NCBI RefSeq assembly: GCF_000721175.1
Contig: NZ_JOEZ01000015.1
Location: forward strand, 62,001 to 126,000
Source: Streptomyces anulatus
GTDB lineage: Bacteria > Actinomycetota > Actinomycetes > Streptomycetales > Streptomycetaceae
Length of the DNA: 64,000 nt
Reading direction: 5' to 3'
Within the stretch, counting starts at the first letter, position 1. Each line of letters opens with the position of its first letter. The position numbers and the translations under genes were made by a program. Below, piece by piece: positions 35,173 through 43,884 of the stretch. The notes under the pieces were generated by a model. That model was not told where the DNA came from. It made no database searches and saw only the letters and a list, made by a program, of their open reading frames with translations.

Positions 35173-35200
35173 GTCGGGTGAACGCGGGCGTTCATCCGAC
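35173..35200. promoter_or_regulatory. 28-bp near-perfect palindromic operator
   Basis: Thirteen-base arms (35173-35185 and 35188-35200) match at 12 of 13 positions around a two-base centre and cover the predicted transcription start of the exporter gene. This is the expected form of a TetR- or MarR-type repressor site. No such regulator gene is adjacent. Confidence 0.55.
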
Positions 35201-35284
35201 CGACGCAGGGACCGGCCGCCCCACGCGGAACTGTCAGACACTCCCTGGGGTTCACTGCCCTCGGCACGAGAGACGAACTGCACT

Positions 35285-36982
35285 ATGACGGGCTCCCACG
35301 TGACCCCCGCGGATGCGGCAAGGACCACTGACCGGCACCGGAGCGGACTGGCGCTGCTGGTCATCGCCTCCTGCCAGCTGATGGTGGTGCTCGACGTCAC
35401 CATCGTCAACATCGCGCTTCCGCACATGCAGAAGGACCTGGGGTTCTCCACCGAGAACCTCTCCTGGGTGGTCAACGCCTACACCCTGACCTTCGGCGGA
35501 CTGCTGCTGCTCGGCGGACGCCTCGGTGACATCCTCGGCCGCCGCCGGGTCTTCGTCTTCGGCGTGCTCCTCTTCGTCTTCGCCTCGCTGCTCGGCGGAC
35601 TGTCCCAGGAGGGCTGGCAGTTGCTGGCCGCCCGCTCCCTCCAGGGTGTCGGCGGCGCCATCGCCTCGCCCACCGCCCTGTCGCTGATCACCACCACCTT
35701 CCGCGAGGGCCCCGAACGCAACCGCGCGTTCGGGGTGTTCGCCGCCGTCTCGGCGGGCGGCAGCGCCATCGGACTGCTCGCGGGCGGGATGCTGGTGGAG
35801 TGGCTCGACTGGCGCTGGGTGCTGTTCGTCAACATCCCCATCGGCCTGCTGATCGCCGTCGCGACCCCCCGCTACATCCCCGAGTCCGAACGCCGTCCGG
35901 GCCACTTCGACATCGTCGGCGCCCTGACGTCGACGGTCGGCATGGTGCTGCTCGTCTACGGCTTCATCCGCGCCTCCGAGGACGGCTGGACCGATCCGCT
36001 CACCCTCGGCTCGTTCGCGGCCGCCGTGGTGCTCCTCACGGTGTTCATCATGGTCGAACGCGGCTCGAGACAGCCCATCACACCGCTGTGGATGTTCCGC
36101 GACCGCAACCGCGCCGGGACCTACGCGATGATGCTCAGCCTCGCCGCGGCGATGTTCGGGATGTTCTTCTTCCTGACCCTCTTCGTGCAGAACGTCCTCG
36201 ACTTCAGCCCGTTGCGGGCCGGCCTCGCCTTCCTGCCGGTGAGCGCCGTCATCGCGGTCAGCGCGGGCCTGGCCTCCCAGCTGCTGCCCAGGTGGGGCCC
36301 CAAACCCTTCATGGTGGTGGGCGCGCTCCTGGCCGCCGTCGGCCTCGGCTGGCTGACGCTGACCGATGTCCACAGCTCCTACCTCGGCTCGATCCTCGGC
36401 CCGATGCTGGTGTTCGGCTTCGGCATGGGCATGCAGTTCGTCTCGCTGACCCTGATGGCGGTGTCGGGCGTCGCTCCGAAGGAGGCGGGTGCCGCCTCCG
36501 GCATCCTCAACGCCACCCAGCAGGTCGGCGGCTCCCTGGGGCTGTCGATCCTGGTCACGACGTTCGGCACGGCCAGCCGCAACGAGGCGACCGACCAGGT
36601 GCCGCGATTCCTCCAGGAGGGCACACCCGCCCAGCTCCTGGAGTTCCGCAGGACCGGCGAACTGCCACCGCCCTGGGGCGACGAGGTCCTCACCTCCGGC
36701 GTCTCCAGTGCCTTCGTCGTCGCCGCCTGCTTCGCCGTGTTCGCCGCCCTGGTCGCCCTGTTCGTCATCCAGGTCCGGCCCGCCGACCTGGCCCGCCTCC
36801 AGGGCGGTGCGACGCCGCTCACCGGGGAAGCGGAAGCGGCCGCATCGGGGACGGGTGACGGTGCAGCGGAGGAGTCACGGCCCGACCGGCACACGCCACG
36901 GCCCGACCTGGACGAACCACGGCACGACCCGGACGAACCATCGTCCGGCCCGGACACCGACCGACCCGCGAAAGGGCGCTGA
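35285..36982 (+). CDS. MFS drug exporter, DHA2 (EmrB/QacA) family
   Basis: A 565-residue transporter with about 14 membrane helices. DHA2 motifs are the first-helix VLDVTIVNIALPHMQKDL, motif A GRLGDILGRRRVFVFG and motif C-like regions around SAIGLLAGGMLVEWLDWRWVLFVNIP. The last 60 residues are a hydrophilic tail rich in Asp, Pro, Arg and Gly made of imperfect short repeats. Such pumps expel antibiotics or dyes using the proton gradient. The next gene (VOC protein) begins four bases after the stop, suggesting joint export and inactivation of one compound. Confidence 0.9.
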   Translation: MTGSHVTPADAARTTDRHRSGLALLVIASCQLMVVLDVTIVNIALPHMQKDLGFSTENLSWVVNAYTLTFGGLLLLGGRLGDILGRRRVFVFGVLLFVFASLLGGLSQEGWQLLAARSLQGVGGAIASPTALSLITTTFREGPERNRAFGVFAAVSAGGSAIGLLAGGMLVEWLDWRWVLFVNIPIGLLIAVATPRYIPESERRPGHFDIVGALTSTVGMVLLVYGFIRASEDGWTDPLTLGSFAAAVVLLTVFIMVERGSRQPITPLWMFRDRNRAGTYAMMLSLAAAMFGMFFFLTLFVQNVLDFSPLRAGLAFLPVSAVIAVSAGLASQLLPRWGPKPFMVVGALLAAVGLGWLTLTDVHSSYLGSILGPMLVFGFGMGMQFVSLTLMAVSGVAPKEAGAASGILNATQQVGGSLGLSILVTTFGTASRNEATDQVPRFLQEGTPAQLLEFRRTGELPPPWGDEVLTSGVSSAFVVAACFAVFAALVALFVIQVRPADLARLQGGATPLTGEAEAAASGTGDGAAEESRPDRHTPRPDLDEPRHDPDEPSSGPDTDRPAKGR

Positions 36983-36985
36983 CCC

Positions 36986-37441
36986 ATGGACTGGACCCTC
37001 GAAGTGATCGTGCTTCCCGTGACCGACGTCGACCGGGCCCGGGACTTCTACCGGGACAAGCTCGGCTTCCACGTCGACATCGACGCCGAAGTGATGGAGG
37101 GCGCCCGCGTCGTCCAGCTGACGCCGCCCGGATCCGGCTGCTCGATCGCCCTCACCGACGGACTGCCCAACCCGACCGGAACCCCGCAGCCGGGCACGTA
37201 CCACGGCCTCCAGCTCTGCGTCACCGACATCACCGCCGCGCACGCCGAACTCGTCGGCCGGGGCGTCGAGGTCTCCGAGCCTCAGCGGTACACCCCCGAG
37301 GACGGGGCGACCTTCATGTACTTCACCGACCCGGACGGCAACGGCTGGGCGGTACAGGAGTACCGCCGCCGGGAGACCGAACCCCTGTACAAGGTCCTCG
37401 CCGACCTGGCCGGGAGCGACGCGGGGGACACGGTGGGGTGA
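36986..37441 (+). CDS. VOC/glyoxalase-bleomycin resistance family protein
   Basis: A 151-residue protein with two beta-alpha-beta-beta-beta modules of the VOC fold (VIVLPVTDVDRARDFYRDKLGF at the start, GVEVSEPQRY and YFTDPDGNGWAVQEY at the end). Members bind a metal for isomerase/dioxygenase chemistry or sequester drugs. It is co-transcribed with the DHA2 exporter, which favours a self-resistance or detoxification role. Confidence 0.85.
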   Translation: MDWTLEVIVLPVTDVDRARDFYRDKLGFHVDIDAEVMEGARVVQLTPPGSGCSIALTDGLPNPTGTPQPGTYHGLQLCVTDITAAHAELVGRGVEVSEPQRYTPEDGATFMYFTDPDGNGWAVQEYRRRETEPLYKVLADLAGSDAGDTVG

Positions 37442-37535
37442 ACCGGATGCGGAGGTGGATCGCGCCGCGTCCGGTCCACCAGAATGCTCCCCGTATCGAG
37501 TGCAGAGATCCATCAGCGCAAGGGAGCGGCATCCA

Positions 37536-37934
37536 ATGGCCGGCAACGCAGACATGGTGGCCTTCGTCCGGGCCCGGCTCGCCGACGAGGAAGACGTCGC
37601 ACTGGCCGCCGGCGGGGACCGATGGCGGTGCCCGGCCGACGTGCCGGGCGAGGTCCACGACCGCACCGGCGGGGTGGCGTTCACGGTGCGGGGCCGGGGC
37701 TTCGACGAGCACATCGCCCTCCAGAACCCCGCGCGGACCCTGGAGCGCATCGAGACGAACCGCGTCATGGTCGGCGAGTACGTCGAGGTGGCCGACCTGG
37801 ACACCGACCGCCCGGCGGAGGACTTCCGCTCCGGCCGCGCGGTGGGCCTGGGCTTCGCCGTGAGGCAACTCGCCGCCGAGTACGCGGGCCACCCCGACTA
37901 CCAGGCACGCTGGCTGCCCCGGTTCATCCAGTAG
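37536..37934 (+). CDS. DUF6221 family protein
   Basis: A 132-residue soluble protein. The opening MVAFVRARLADEE, the HIALQNPARTLERIETNRVMV helix and the closing VRQLAAEYAGHPDYQARWLP are the hallmark of DUF6221, an abundant Streptomyces family of unknown role. AAGGGAG precedes ATG 37536. Confidence 0.8.
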   Translation: MAGNADMVAFVRARLADEEDVALAAGGDRWRCPADVPGEVHDRTGGVAFTVRGRGFDEHIALQNPARTLERIETNRVMVGEYVEVADLDTDRPAEDFRSGRAVGLGFAVRQLAAEYAGHPDYQARWLPRFIQ

Positions 37935-38047
37935 CACCCGGCGCACCCGGGCCTCTCCCACATGCGCGGAATCCCGCAAGTGCCGGCGCAACGAGTCCAG
38001 TTGATCGATAGGATCTCCCCATCGGCCTACCCGGGGGAGCTGCGCGC

Positions 38048-38914
38048 GTGCCCGACGTCTGGGAGAACACCCGATCACGGTGGGAGAGCGTCCGGCACGC
38101 GGTGGACGGCGGCGGCCAGGGGGCCGGGCCGGGCGTGGCCACCCTGAACGGACGGCTCGGCCTCTCGGTCAACCCCATCGCCGTCACCGGCGAGGCGGGG
38201 GCGGGCAAGACCGTCCTGTACGACGCGCTGATACAGTCGATCCGCACGGGCGACAGCGACAGCTCCCGCAGCCCCGACATCGAGAAGCACGCCACGGTCC
38301 TGCGCTCCGGCAACCGCCGCACCCGGGCCGCCGTCACCGTCATCCCGGGGCAGCTGTCCACCCAGCGCCAACAGGCCCTGCAGGACACGATGCGGGGCGA
38401 GGCCTCCCCGCACGGCATCGTCCACGTCGTCTGCTGGGGGCACAACAGGATCTGGCAGCGCGCCTCCCAGCGCGACGTCCAGGAGGCGCTCGCCGCCGAC
38501 GGCACCGTCGACCGGGAAGCCGTACGGAACTGGCACCGCCGCAAGGAGGCGGCCGACTTCCGTCTCCTGGTCGAGGCGATCATCGACGGGCAGCTGGCCA
38601 AGCGGCTGCGCCGGCTGATCGTCGCGGTGTCCAAGAGCGATCTGTACTGGGACCGGCTCGACGAGGCGCGCGACCACTACATCCCCGGGCGGGCCCGCCG
38701 CGAGTCCCCGTTCGCCGCCCTCGTGCGGGACCTGGAGAGCGAGACGTCGCTGCGCCTGTCCGTCCTCCCGATGGCCTCCCGGCTCATCCGTCACCAGTTC
38801 CTTCCGGGGCTGCCCGTGCGGACCTCCCAGCTGGACGACGCGCAGATCGGCGCGCTGCGCACCCACTTCGGCCAGGAACTCCAGTCGTTCATCACGCAGC
38901 GGAACGGGGACTGA
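38048..38914 (+). CDS. P-loop GTPase-like protein, first gene of a membrane-associated operon
   Basis: A 288-residue protein. The P-loop GEAGAGKT lies at 48-55, a PGQ at 100-102 in the place of the GTPase G3 motif (without the usual Asp directly before it), and SKSD at 195-198 as a G4-like (N/T/S)KxD guanine motif. The region between contains VHVVCWGHNRIW, a hydrophobic strand followed by aromatic residues. It is thus probably a small GTPase with divergent switch II. Start is GTG at 38048. The next gene, a coiled-coil membrane protein, begins one base after its stop. I know no characterised homologue. Confidence 0.65.
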   Translation: MPDVWENTRSRWESVRHAVDGGGQGAGPGVATLNGRLGLSVNPIAVTGEAGAGKTVLYDALIQSIRTGDSDSSRSPDIEKHATVLRSGNRRTRAAVTVIPGQLSTQRQQALQDTMRGEASPHGIVHVVCWGHNRIWQRASQRDVQEALAADGTVDREAVRNWHRRKEAADFRLLVEAIIDGQLAKRLRRLIVAVSKSDLYWDRLDEARDHYIPGRARRESPFAALVRDLESETSLRLSVLPMASRLIRHQFLPGLPVRTSQLDDAQIGALRTHFGQELQSFITQRNGD

Positions 38915-38915
38915 C

Positions 38916-39356
38916 ATGGCCGCGATCGACGGCGGAGCGGCGTTCCTGCGGACGCTGGCGGCGGCGGAACGGCGACTGGCCGGCGTCCAGGCCCTGAGCG
39001 CCCGGCGGCGCCGGGTCCGCCGGCCCCGGATCGCGTCGGCCTCCCTCGCGGTGCTGATCCCGGCGGTGCTGGCACTCGCCGCCGCCACGGGCGACGGCCC
39101 CGGGGGCGTGCTCGTCGTGGCCGGCCTGACCGTGGCGGCGCTCTCGCTCGCGGCCTGCGTCGCCCTCCTGCTGCGGATCGAACGGCCGCTGAACCGGCGG
39201 TTAGCGGAGGAGCAACACACCATGGTCGAAGAGGTGAACCGGATGCGGGAGCTGTTCACCCATGTCGCCGAGCGGGACCGGTGGGAGGAACGGCTGAAGA
39301 GGTCGGTCCGTGAACGCCTCTCCCGCTTCCCCGTGGACAGGGGGTCGTTCCGGTGA
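38916..39356 (+). CDS. Two-helix membrane protein with coiled-coil tail
   Basis: A 146-residue protein: an N-terminal basic region (ARRRRVRRPRIA), two adjacent membrane helices (ASLAVLIPAVLALAAA and VLVVAGLTVAALSLAACVALLL), then a charged helical C-terminus (LAEEQHTMVEEVNRMRELFTHVAERDRWEERLKRSV) likely to form a coiled coil in the cytoplasm. It is tightly coupled to the GTPase upstream and overlaps the next gene by four bases. Plausibly it is the membrane anchor or effector of the GTPase. Confidence 0.6.
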   Translation: MAAIDGGAAFLRTLAAAERRLAGVQALSARRRRVRRPRIASASLAVLIPAVLALAAATGDGPGGVLVVAGLTVAALSLAACVALLLRIERPLNRRLAEEQHTMVEEVNRMRELFTHVAERDRWEERLKRSVRERLSRFPVDRGSFR

Positions 39357-39670
39357 TCCGGCGACTGACCGTCTTCTTCGGCCTGGTGGCATTCCCCGCC
39401 GCCCTGCTCACTTCGGCCGGATACGTCCTGGCCACCCGGGAGCCGGGGCCGTACCAACGGGCGTTCGAGGACCAGTGGGACGCCATCGCGGCCGGGTTCG
39501 CCGTCACCGCGTGCGGGGTGCCGGCCGTGGCCCACGGGTTCCGGCTGTGCTTCAGCGTGCTCGGCGGCTTCCAGCCCGACAACGTGCGGCGGGGCACGCT
39601 GGCCCTGATCGCCGGGCTGCTCGTCTGCGGTGTGGGAGCGCTGACGCTCTGGCGGCTGCTGGCGCCCTGA
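39353..39670 (+). CDS. Small membrane protein with about three helices
   Basis: A 105-residue hydrophobic protein with helices near 7-27, 47-70 and 84-101 and a conserved-looking GGFQPDNVRRGT loop between the last two. Not recognised. GTG 39353 overlaps the stop of the upstream gene (GTGA), making it the third member of the GTPase operon. Confidence 0.55.
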   Translation: MIRRLTVFFGLVAFPAALLTSAGYVLATREPGPYQRAFEDQWDAIAAGFAVTACGVPAVAHGFRLCFSVLGGFQPDNVRRGTLALIAGLLVCGVGALTLWRLLAP

Positions 39671-39699
39671 AGGGGTGCGCGGCGCGCCGGGAACCCGTA

Positions 39700-39717
39700 A
39701 CTTACTCGGAAGTAAGT
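39700..39717. promoter_or_regulatory. Perfect 18-bp inverted repeat ACTTACT-N4-AGTAAGT
   Basis: Seven-base arms with a four-base spacer lie 20 bases before the DoxX-like gene. A GTAACT hexamer (39697-39702) overlapping its left edge could be the -10. The form fits a TetR-family operator. Confidence 0.55.
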
Positions 39718-39737
39718 CCCGTCGCCGAAGGAGAAGC

Positions 39738-40115
39738 ATGTCCCGACAGACGCGTTCCGCAGTCCTGCTCGCCGGGCTGATGGGCGGAGCGGGGGTGCTC
39801 CACTTCGCCGCCCCGAAGGTCTTCGACGGCACCGTGCCCCGGATCCTGCCCGGAGAGCCCCGTACCTGGACGTATGTCAGCGGAGTGGTCGAACTCGCCC
39901 TGGCCGCGGGCCTCGCCCACCCCCGGACCAGGGTGGCCGCCGCCCGGGCGACCGCGGGCTTCCTCGTCGGAGTGTTTCCGGCCAATGTGCAGATGGCCGT
40001 CGACTGGCGTCACCGGCCCCGGCCGCAGCGGGTCGCGGCCTACGCCCGGCTGCCCCTCCAACTGCCGCTTGTCCTGTGGGCGCGCGGTGTCGCCCGGGGC
40101 GCCGACGGCCCCTGA
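39738..40115 (+). CDS. DoxX-like membrane protein
   Basis: A 125-residue protein with four hydrophobic helices. GVLHFAAPKVFDGTVPRILPGEPRTWTYVSGVVELALAAGL is the DoxX/DUF417-like core with the HF-P pair at the end of the first helix. Function in this group is poorly defined, with some members linked to redox stress. AAGGAGA precedes the ATG, and a palindromic operator sits directly upstream. Confidence 0.72.
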   Translation: MSRQTRSAVLLAGLMGGAGVLHFAAPKVFDGTVPRILPGEPRTWTYVSGVVELALAAGLAHPRTRVAAARATAGFLVGVFPANVQMAVDWRHRPRPQRVAAYARLPLQLPLVLWARGVARGADGP

Positions 40116-40198
40116 ACGGACGGTAGTCGGTGTGGTACGAGCCGGTGACGACGAAGGTGATCCACAGCAAAATGGCGTTGCTCTCTGGTGAGGAGTGA

Positions 40199-40552
<354 letters not shown>

Positions 40553-40566
40553 TCCGGGTTGACCGA

Positions 40567-40606
40567 CCCCGGAGCCCCGGAGCGCACCCGCTCCGGGGCT
40601 CCGGGG
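40567..40606 (+). terminator. Terminator after the cold-shock gene
   Basis: A 17-bp perfect stem (40567-40583 with 40590-40606) with a six-base loop follows 14 bases after the stop. Confidence 0.85.
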
Positions 40607-40639
40607 CGTTCCGGGCCGCAGGTCGGCGGAGGGTATCGC

Positions 40640-40910
40640 CCTCATCCGACCGGGCGGCGGACGGCGGGGTGGCGATGTCCTCCAGGGGCCGCTGCTCGGC
40701 GGCCACCGCGAAGAAGACCGCGACCGCGCCCGCCGCCACCATCAGGGTGGCCCCCACGCGGAAGGCGATGACGGCGTCGGCGACCACGCCGCTCCCGGTG
40801 AGACCGGCGAACAGCGGCGGCCCGGAGATTCCGCCGGCCGCGGCCCCGATCGCGTAGAGAGACGCGATCGGCATGGGTCCGGTGAGCCGGCCGAAGAACG
40901 GGGCGCCCAG
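40640..40910 (-). pseudogene. C-terminal fragment of an MFS transporter
   Basis: The minus-strand frame reads as the last two membrane helices and tail of a major-facilitator permease: GISGPPLFAGLTGSGVVADAVIAFRVG, then LMVAAGAVAVFFAVAAEQRPLEDIA. The rest of the transporter is missing upstream, and the frame has lost its stop, running on through the cold-shock terminator. It is probably a decayed remnant. The remaining sequence to 41110 has no convincing gene. Confidence 0.5.
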
Positions 40911-41110
40911 ACCGGCCCCCCGCCACGTACGGCGTCGGCGCGGATACCCGGAGATCAAACCGGACGGACAGCGGGTGGCACGGCGGGCCGCGCGGGCGAC
41001 GGCGCGTCTCCCGTCGAGCGCAGGTCCGGTTGGAGCGGTGCGGACCGGGTACGCGGTGGCTCTCGAACCGAACGTCCTGGAAGCTTCCGGGCGAGGATGG
41101 AGGGCGACTC

Positions 41111-41239
41111 ATGCTGAAGGCCATCGCAGATGTGCTCCGGTCCGTCGGAGGAGCTGTTGCCACCGTGGTCACGCTCCCCTTCCGGGCCCTGGCCAGGCTG
41201 TTCGGGGGCGCGTCGAGCAGTGCGCGCGGACGCCACTGA
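41111..41239 (+). CDS. LPFR-motif small protein
   Basis: A 42-residue protein, mostly one amphipathic/hydrophobic helix, with the diagnostic VVTLPFRALARLFGG. This small family is frequent in Streptomyces; its role is unknown. GGAGGG lies upstream of ATG 41111. Confidence 0.75.
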   Translation: MLKAIADVLRSVGGAVATVVTLPFRALARLFGGASSSARGRH

Positions 41240-41249
41240 GCACGCACGC

Positions 41250-41294
41250 CATGCCGGTGCCCCGGCCCCTTCCCAGGGCCGGGGCACCGGCATG
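41250..41294. terminator. Bidirectional terminator, 19-bp perfect stem
   Basis: 41250-41268 pairs exactly with 41276-41294 around a seven-base loop. A further five base pairs follow beyond a single mismatch. It separates the convergent LPFR and 41318 genes. Confidence 0.9.
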
Positions 41295-41317
41295 TCGTGC
41301 GTGAAGGGCGGTCCGCG

Positions 41318-41566
41318 CTAGCCCGTCGACTCGTCCGGGGCCGGGTGCTCGTCGGGGTGCGCGCCCGCGTTGCGTGGCGCCTTCCGGCCGGCGCCGGCCT
41401 CGTCCAGCTCGGGCTGTCCGCCCTCGCGGGCCACCCGGTCCGGCACCGGTATGTCGAGAGCGTCCTCACCCTCCTGGGTCTGCTGGTCCGGCATGTCGGC
41501 CGGTACGGGGGGCGGGCTGCCGGAAGCCCCGGTGTAGGCGGTGCCTTCCGGCCTGCGGTCGGTCAT
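41318..41566 (-). CDS. Small acidic hydrophilic protein, conserved in Streptomyces
   Basis: An 82-residue proline-, acid- and glycine-rich protein predicted to be largely disordered. The segment QTQEGEDALDIPVPDRVAREGGQPELDEAG is recognisable from other Streptomyces genomes. Function unknown. AAGGAA precedes ATG 41566. The divergent gap 41567-41897 (331 bases) to the next gene holds only promoters, presumably; no ORF with coding bias was found. Confidence 0.7.
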   Translation of the reverse strand: MTDRRPEGTAYTGASGSPPPVPADMPDQQTQEGEDALDIPVPDRVAREGGQPELDEAGAGRKAPRNAGAHPDEHPAPDESTG

Positions 41567-41897
41567 GAGAGCTTCCTTTCGTACTGCCCCGGAGCGACCG
41601 GGGGCTGGTGGTGCGCTCTGCTGGGTACCCGCTGCCGGGCGAAGCAGTCACCGGCGCGGTGAGGCTCCGGACACCTGGCCCGGCCTCCCGCGCCACCACG
41701 CTGCGGAAGAAGATGCGGGGCCCGCGGCGCCCGGCCATATTGGGAGCTCCGGGCACCGGTCCGGAGCGCGTCGCACGGTACGGAGCGGCGGACTCCGCGC
41801 CCCTGGTGTGTGGCTCGCCCACGTGCGGGTACCCGGGGTGTTGCCCCACCCGGGCGGCGAGACGTCACCCGGCGAATCCGGCGAAAGGATGGCCCGC

Positions 41898-42125
41898 ATG
41901 CTGATGGCCCACCCCACGGTACTGCGCAACCTGATCGAGCAGTACGAGGTTCTCCGCGTGCTGCACGCGGAGAACGGCGGCGAGGAGGCCCGGCAGCGCA
42001 TGGACGACGTGGCGTACACGCTGTGCGTGTCGACCGGCACGGGTGATGTCGACAGCGCGCTGGTCGCCGCCCGTCACCGGCTGCCCGGAGCCCGGCCCGA
42101 GGACGACTCCGTCCTCTCCGCCTGA
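41898..42125 (+). CDS. DUF5133 family protein
   Basis: A 75-residue helical protein. MLMAHPTVLRNLIEQYEVLRVLHAENGG, then ARQRMDDVAYTLCVSTGT, is the DUF5133 pattern, a common short Streptomyces family of unknown role. The second ATG is chosen because AAAGGA lies eight bases upstream; ATG 41889 overlaps that site. A ligase gene follows after 29 bases. Confidence 0.82.
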   Translation: MLMAHPTVLRNLIEQYEVLRVLHAENGGEEARQRMDDVAYTLCVSTGTGDVDSALVAARHRLPGARPEDDSVLSA

Positions 42126-42154
42126 CCGCCGCCGATCGTCGAACAGGGAGCGCT

Positions 42155-43282
42155 GTGGCCCGCACGGTGGGTGTCGAGGAAGAACTGCTGCTGGTCGACA
42201 CGGCGAGCGGAGAGCCACGGGCTCTGTCCTCGGCGGTGCTGGCGATCGCCGAGAAGGACGCGGCCGGAGAGTCGGCCTTCGAGCCGGAACTGCACCGCCA
42301 GCAACTGGAGTTCTCCACGCGGCCGTACGCGGACCTGGGTGAACTCGCCGCCTCGGTCCACCAGTGGCGCGCCGAGGCGGTACGGCACGCCGCCGAAGCC
42401 GGGGCCGCGGTGGCGGCCCTGGGCACCTCACCGCTCCCGGTCAGCCCGACGATCGGCACGGGGGAGCGGTACCGGTGGATGGCGGAGCGCTACGGGCTCA
42501 CCGCCCAGGAGCAGCTGACCTGCGGCTGCCACGTCCATGTCTCGGTGGACTCGGACGAGGAGGGCGTCGCCGTGCTCGACCGGGTGCGCTGCTGGCTGCC
42601 CGTCCTGCTCGCCCTGAGCGCCAACTCCCCGTTCTGGCAGGGGCAGGACAGCCAGTACAGCAGCTACCGCAGCCGGGTGTGGGGGCGGTGGCCGTCGGCC
42701 GGACCGGTGGACGTCCACGGCTCCGCGGAGGCGTACCACGCCCAGGTGCGGTCCCTGGTCGGCACCGGGGTGCTCCGGGACGAGGGGATGGTCTACTTCG
42801 ACGCGCGCCTCTCGCACCGCTACCCCACAGTGGAGGTCAGGATCGCGGACGTCTGCCTGGACCCGGCCGACACCGTGCTGCTGGCCACTCTGGCACGAGG
42901 GCTGGTGGAGACGGCCGCACGGGAGTGGCGGGCCGGGAAGCCACCCCCGGGCACCAGCACCTCCCTGCTCCGCGTGGCCTCCTGGCAGGCGGGCCGGTCG
43001 GGCCTGGAGGACCGGCTGATCCACCCCCGCACCCTGCGGCCGGAGCCCGCCCCCGACGTCCTGCGGGCCCTGCTGGCCCATGTGCGGGAAGCCCTGGAGG
43101 ACAGCGGCGACCTGGAAGCCGCGGAGCAGGCCCTGGCCGCCGTGGACCGGCGCGGGAACGGGGCACGGATCCAGCGCGAGATCCTGGCGCGGACCGGGAG
43201 CCTGCGCGACACCGTCGCCGAATGCGTCCGGATCACGGCCGGGCGCGCCCCCGTGGGCCGTGCCGACGACACGACCGTATGA
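42155..43282 (+). CDS. Carboxylate-amine ligase, YbdK/glutamate-cysteine ligase GCS2 family
   Basis: A 375-residue ATP-dependent ligase with GCS2 landmarks: TVGVEEELLLVD at the N-terminus (metal/ATP acid residues), CGCHVHVSV near 122-130, and FDARLSHRYPTVEVRIADVC. YbdK-type enzymes have weak glutamate-cysteine ligase activity in vitro; the real substrate is often unknown. In actinobacteria, which use mycothiol, classic glutathione synthesis is not expected. GTG 42155 follows CAGGGAG. The stop overlaps the alternative ATGA start of the PfpI gene. Confidence 0.87.
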   Translation: MARTVGVEEELLLVDTASGEPRALSSAVLAIAEKDAAGESAFEPELHRQQLEFSTRPYADLGELAASVHQWRAEAVRHAAEAGAAVAALGTSPLPVSPTIGTGERYRWMAERYGLTAQEQLTCGCHVHVSVDSDEEGVAVLDRVRCWLPVLLALSANSPFWQGQDSQYSSYRSRVWGRWPSAGPVDVHGSAEAYHAQVRSLVGTGVLRDEGMVYFDARLSHRYPTVEVRIADVCLDPADTVLLATLARGLVETAAREWRAGKPPPGTSTSLLRVASWQAGRSGLEDRLIHPRTLRPEPAPDVLRALLAHVREALEDSGDLEAAEQALAAVDRRGNGARIQREILARTGSLRDTVAECVRITAGRAPVGRADDTTV

Positions 43283-43308
43283 ACGACACCGGAGGAACGG
43301 AGCAGTCC

Positions 43309-43884
43309 ATGTCCACCACCGCTCTCGACGACCGCAGGATCCTGGCCATCGTCACCAACTACGGGGTCGAGCAGGACGAACTCGTCGTCCCCGTGAAGCA
43401 TCTGAGTGGGCACGGGGCGCAGGTCAGCGTCGCGGCGCTCTCCACCGACGACATCCGCACCCTCGTCGGCGACCGGGATCCCGGCGAGACCGTGCGGCCC
43501 GACCTCACGCTCGACGACGTCGACCCCGCCGCGTACGACCTCCTGTTGGTCCCGGGCGGCACGCTGAACGCCGACTCGCTGCGCCTGGAGGAGGCCACCA
43601 CCCGGATCGTCAGCTCGTTCACCGCTTCCGGCCGGCCGGTGGCCGCGATCTGCCACGGGCCGTGGGCGCTGGTCGAGGGCGGCTACGTCCGGGGCAAGAC
43701 GCTGACCTCGTACGCCTCGCTGCGGACCGACATCACCAACGCGGGCGGCACCTGGGTCGACAAGCCGGTGGTCCGCGACGACGCCGAGGGTTGGTCGCTC
43801 ATCACCTCACGTAACCCCGGCGACCTGGACGACTTCCTCGGCGAGATCGACGCCGTGCTCGCCGAGACCGGAGCCGTGCCCTAA
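43309..43884 (+). CDS. DJ-1/PfpI family protein
   Basis: A 191-residue protein with the nucleophile elbow [14 protein letters not shown] (reactive Cys near 110) and [17 protein letters not shown], typical of PfpI/YhbO-like chaperone-hydrolases or deglycases. ATG 43309 follows CGGAG; ATG 43279 overlaps the upstream stop and would add ten residues. Its stop codon shares two bases with the stop of the convergent beta-lactamase gene. Confidence 0.85.
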   Translation: MSTTALDDRRILAIVTNYGVEQDELVVPVKHLSGHGAQVSVAALSTDDIRTLVGDRDPGETVRPDLTLDDVDPAAYDLLLVPGGTLNADSLRLEEATTRIVSSFTASGRPVAAICHGPWALVEGGYVRGKTLTSYASLRTDITNAGGTWVDKPVVRDDAEGWSLITSRNPGDLDDFLGEIDAVLAETGAVP

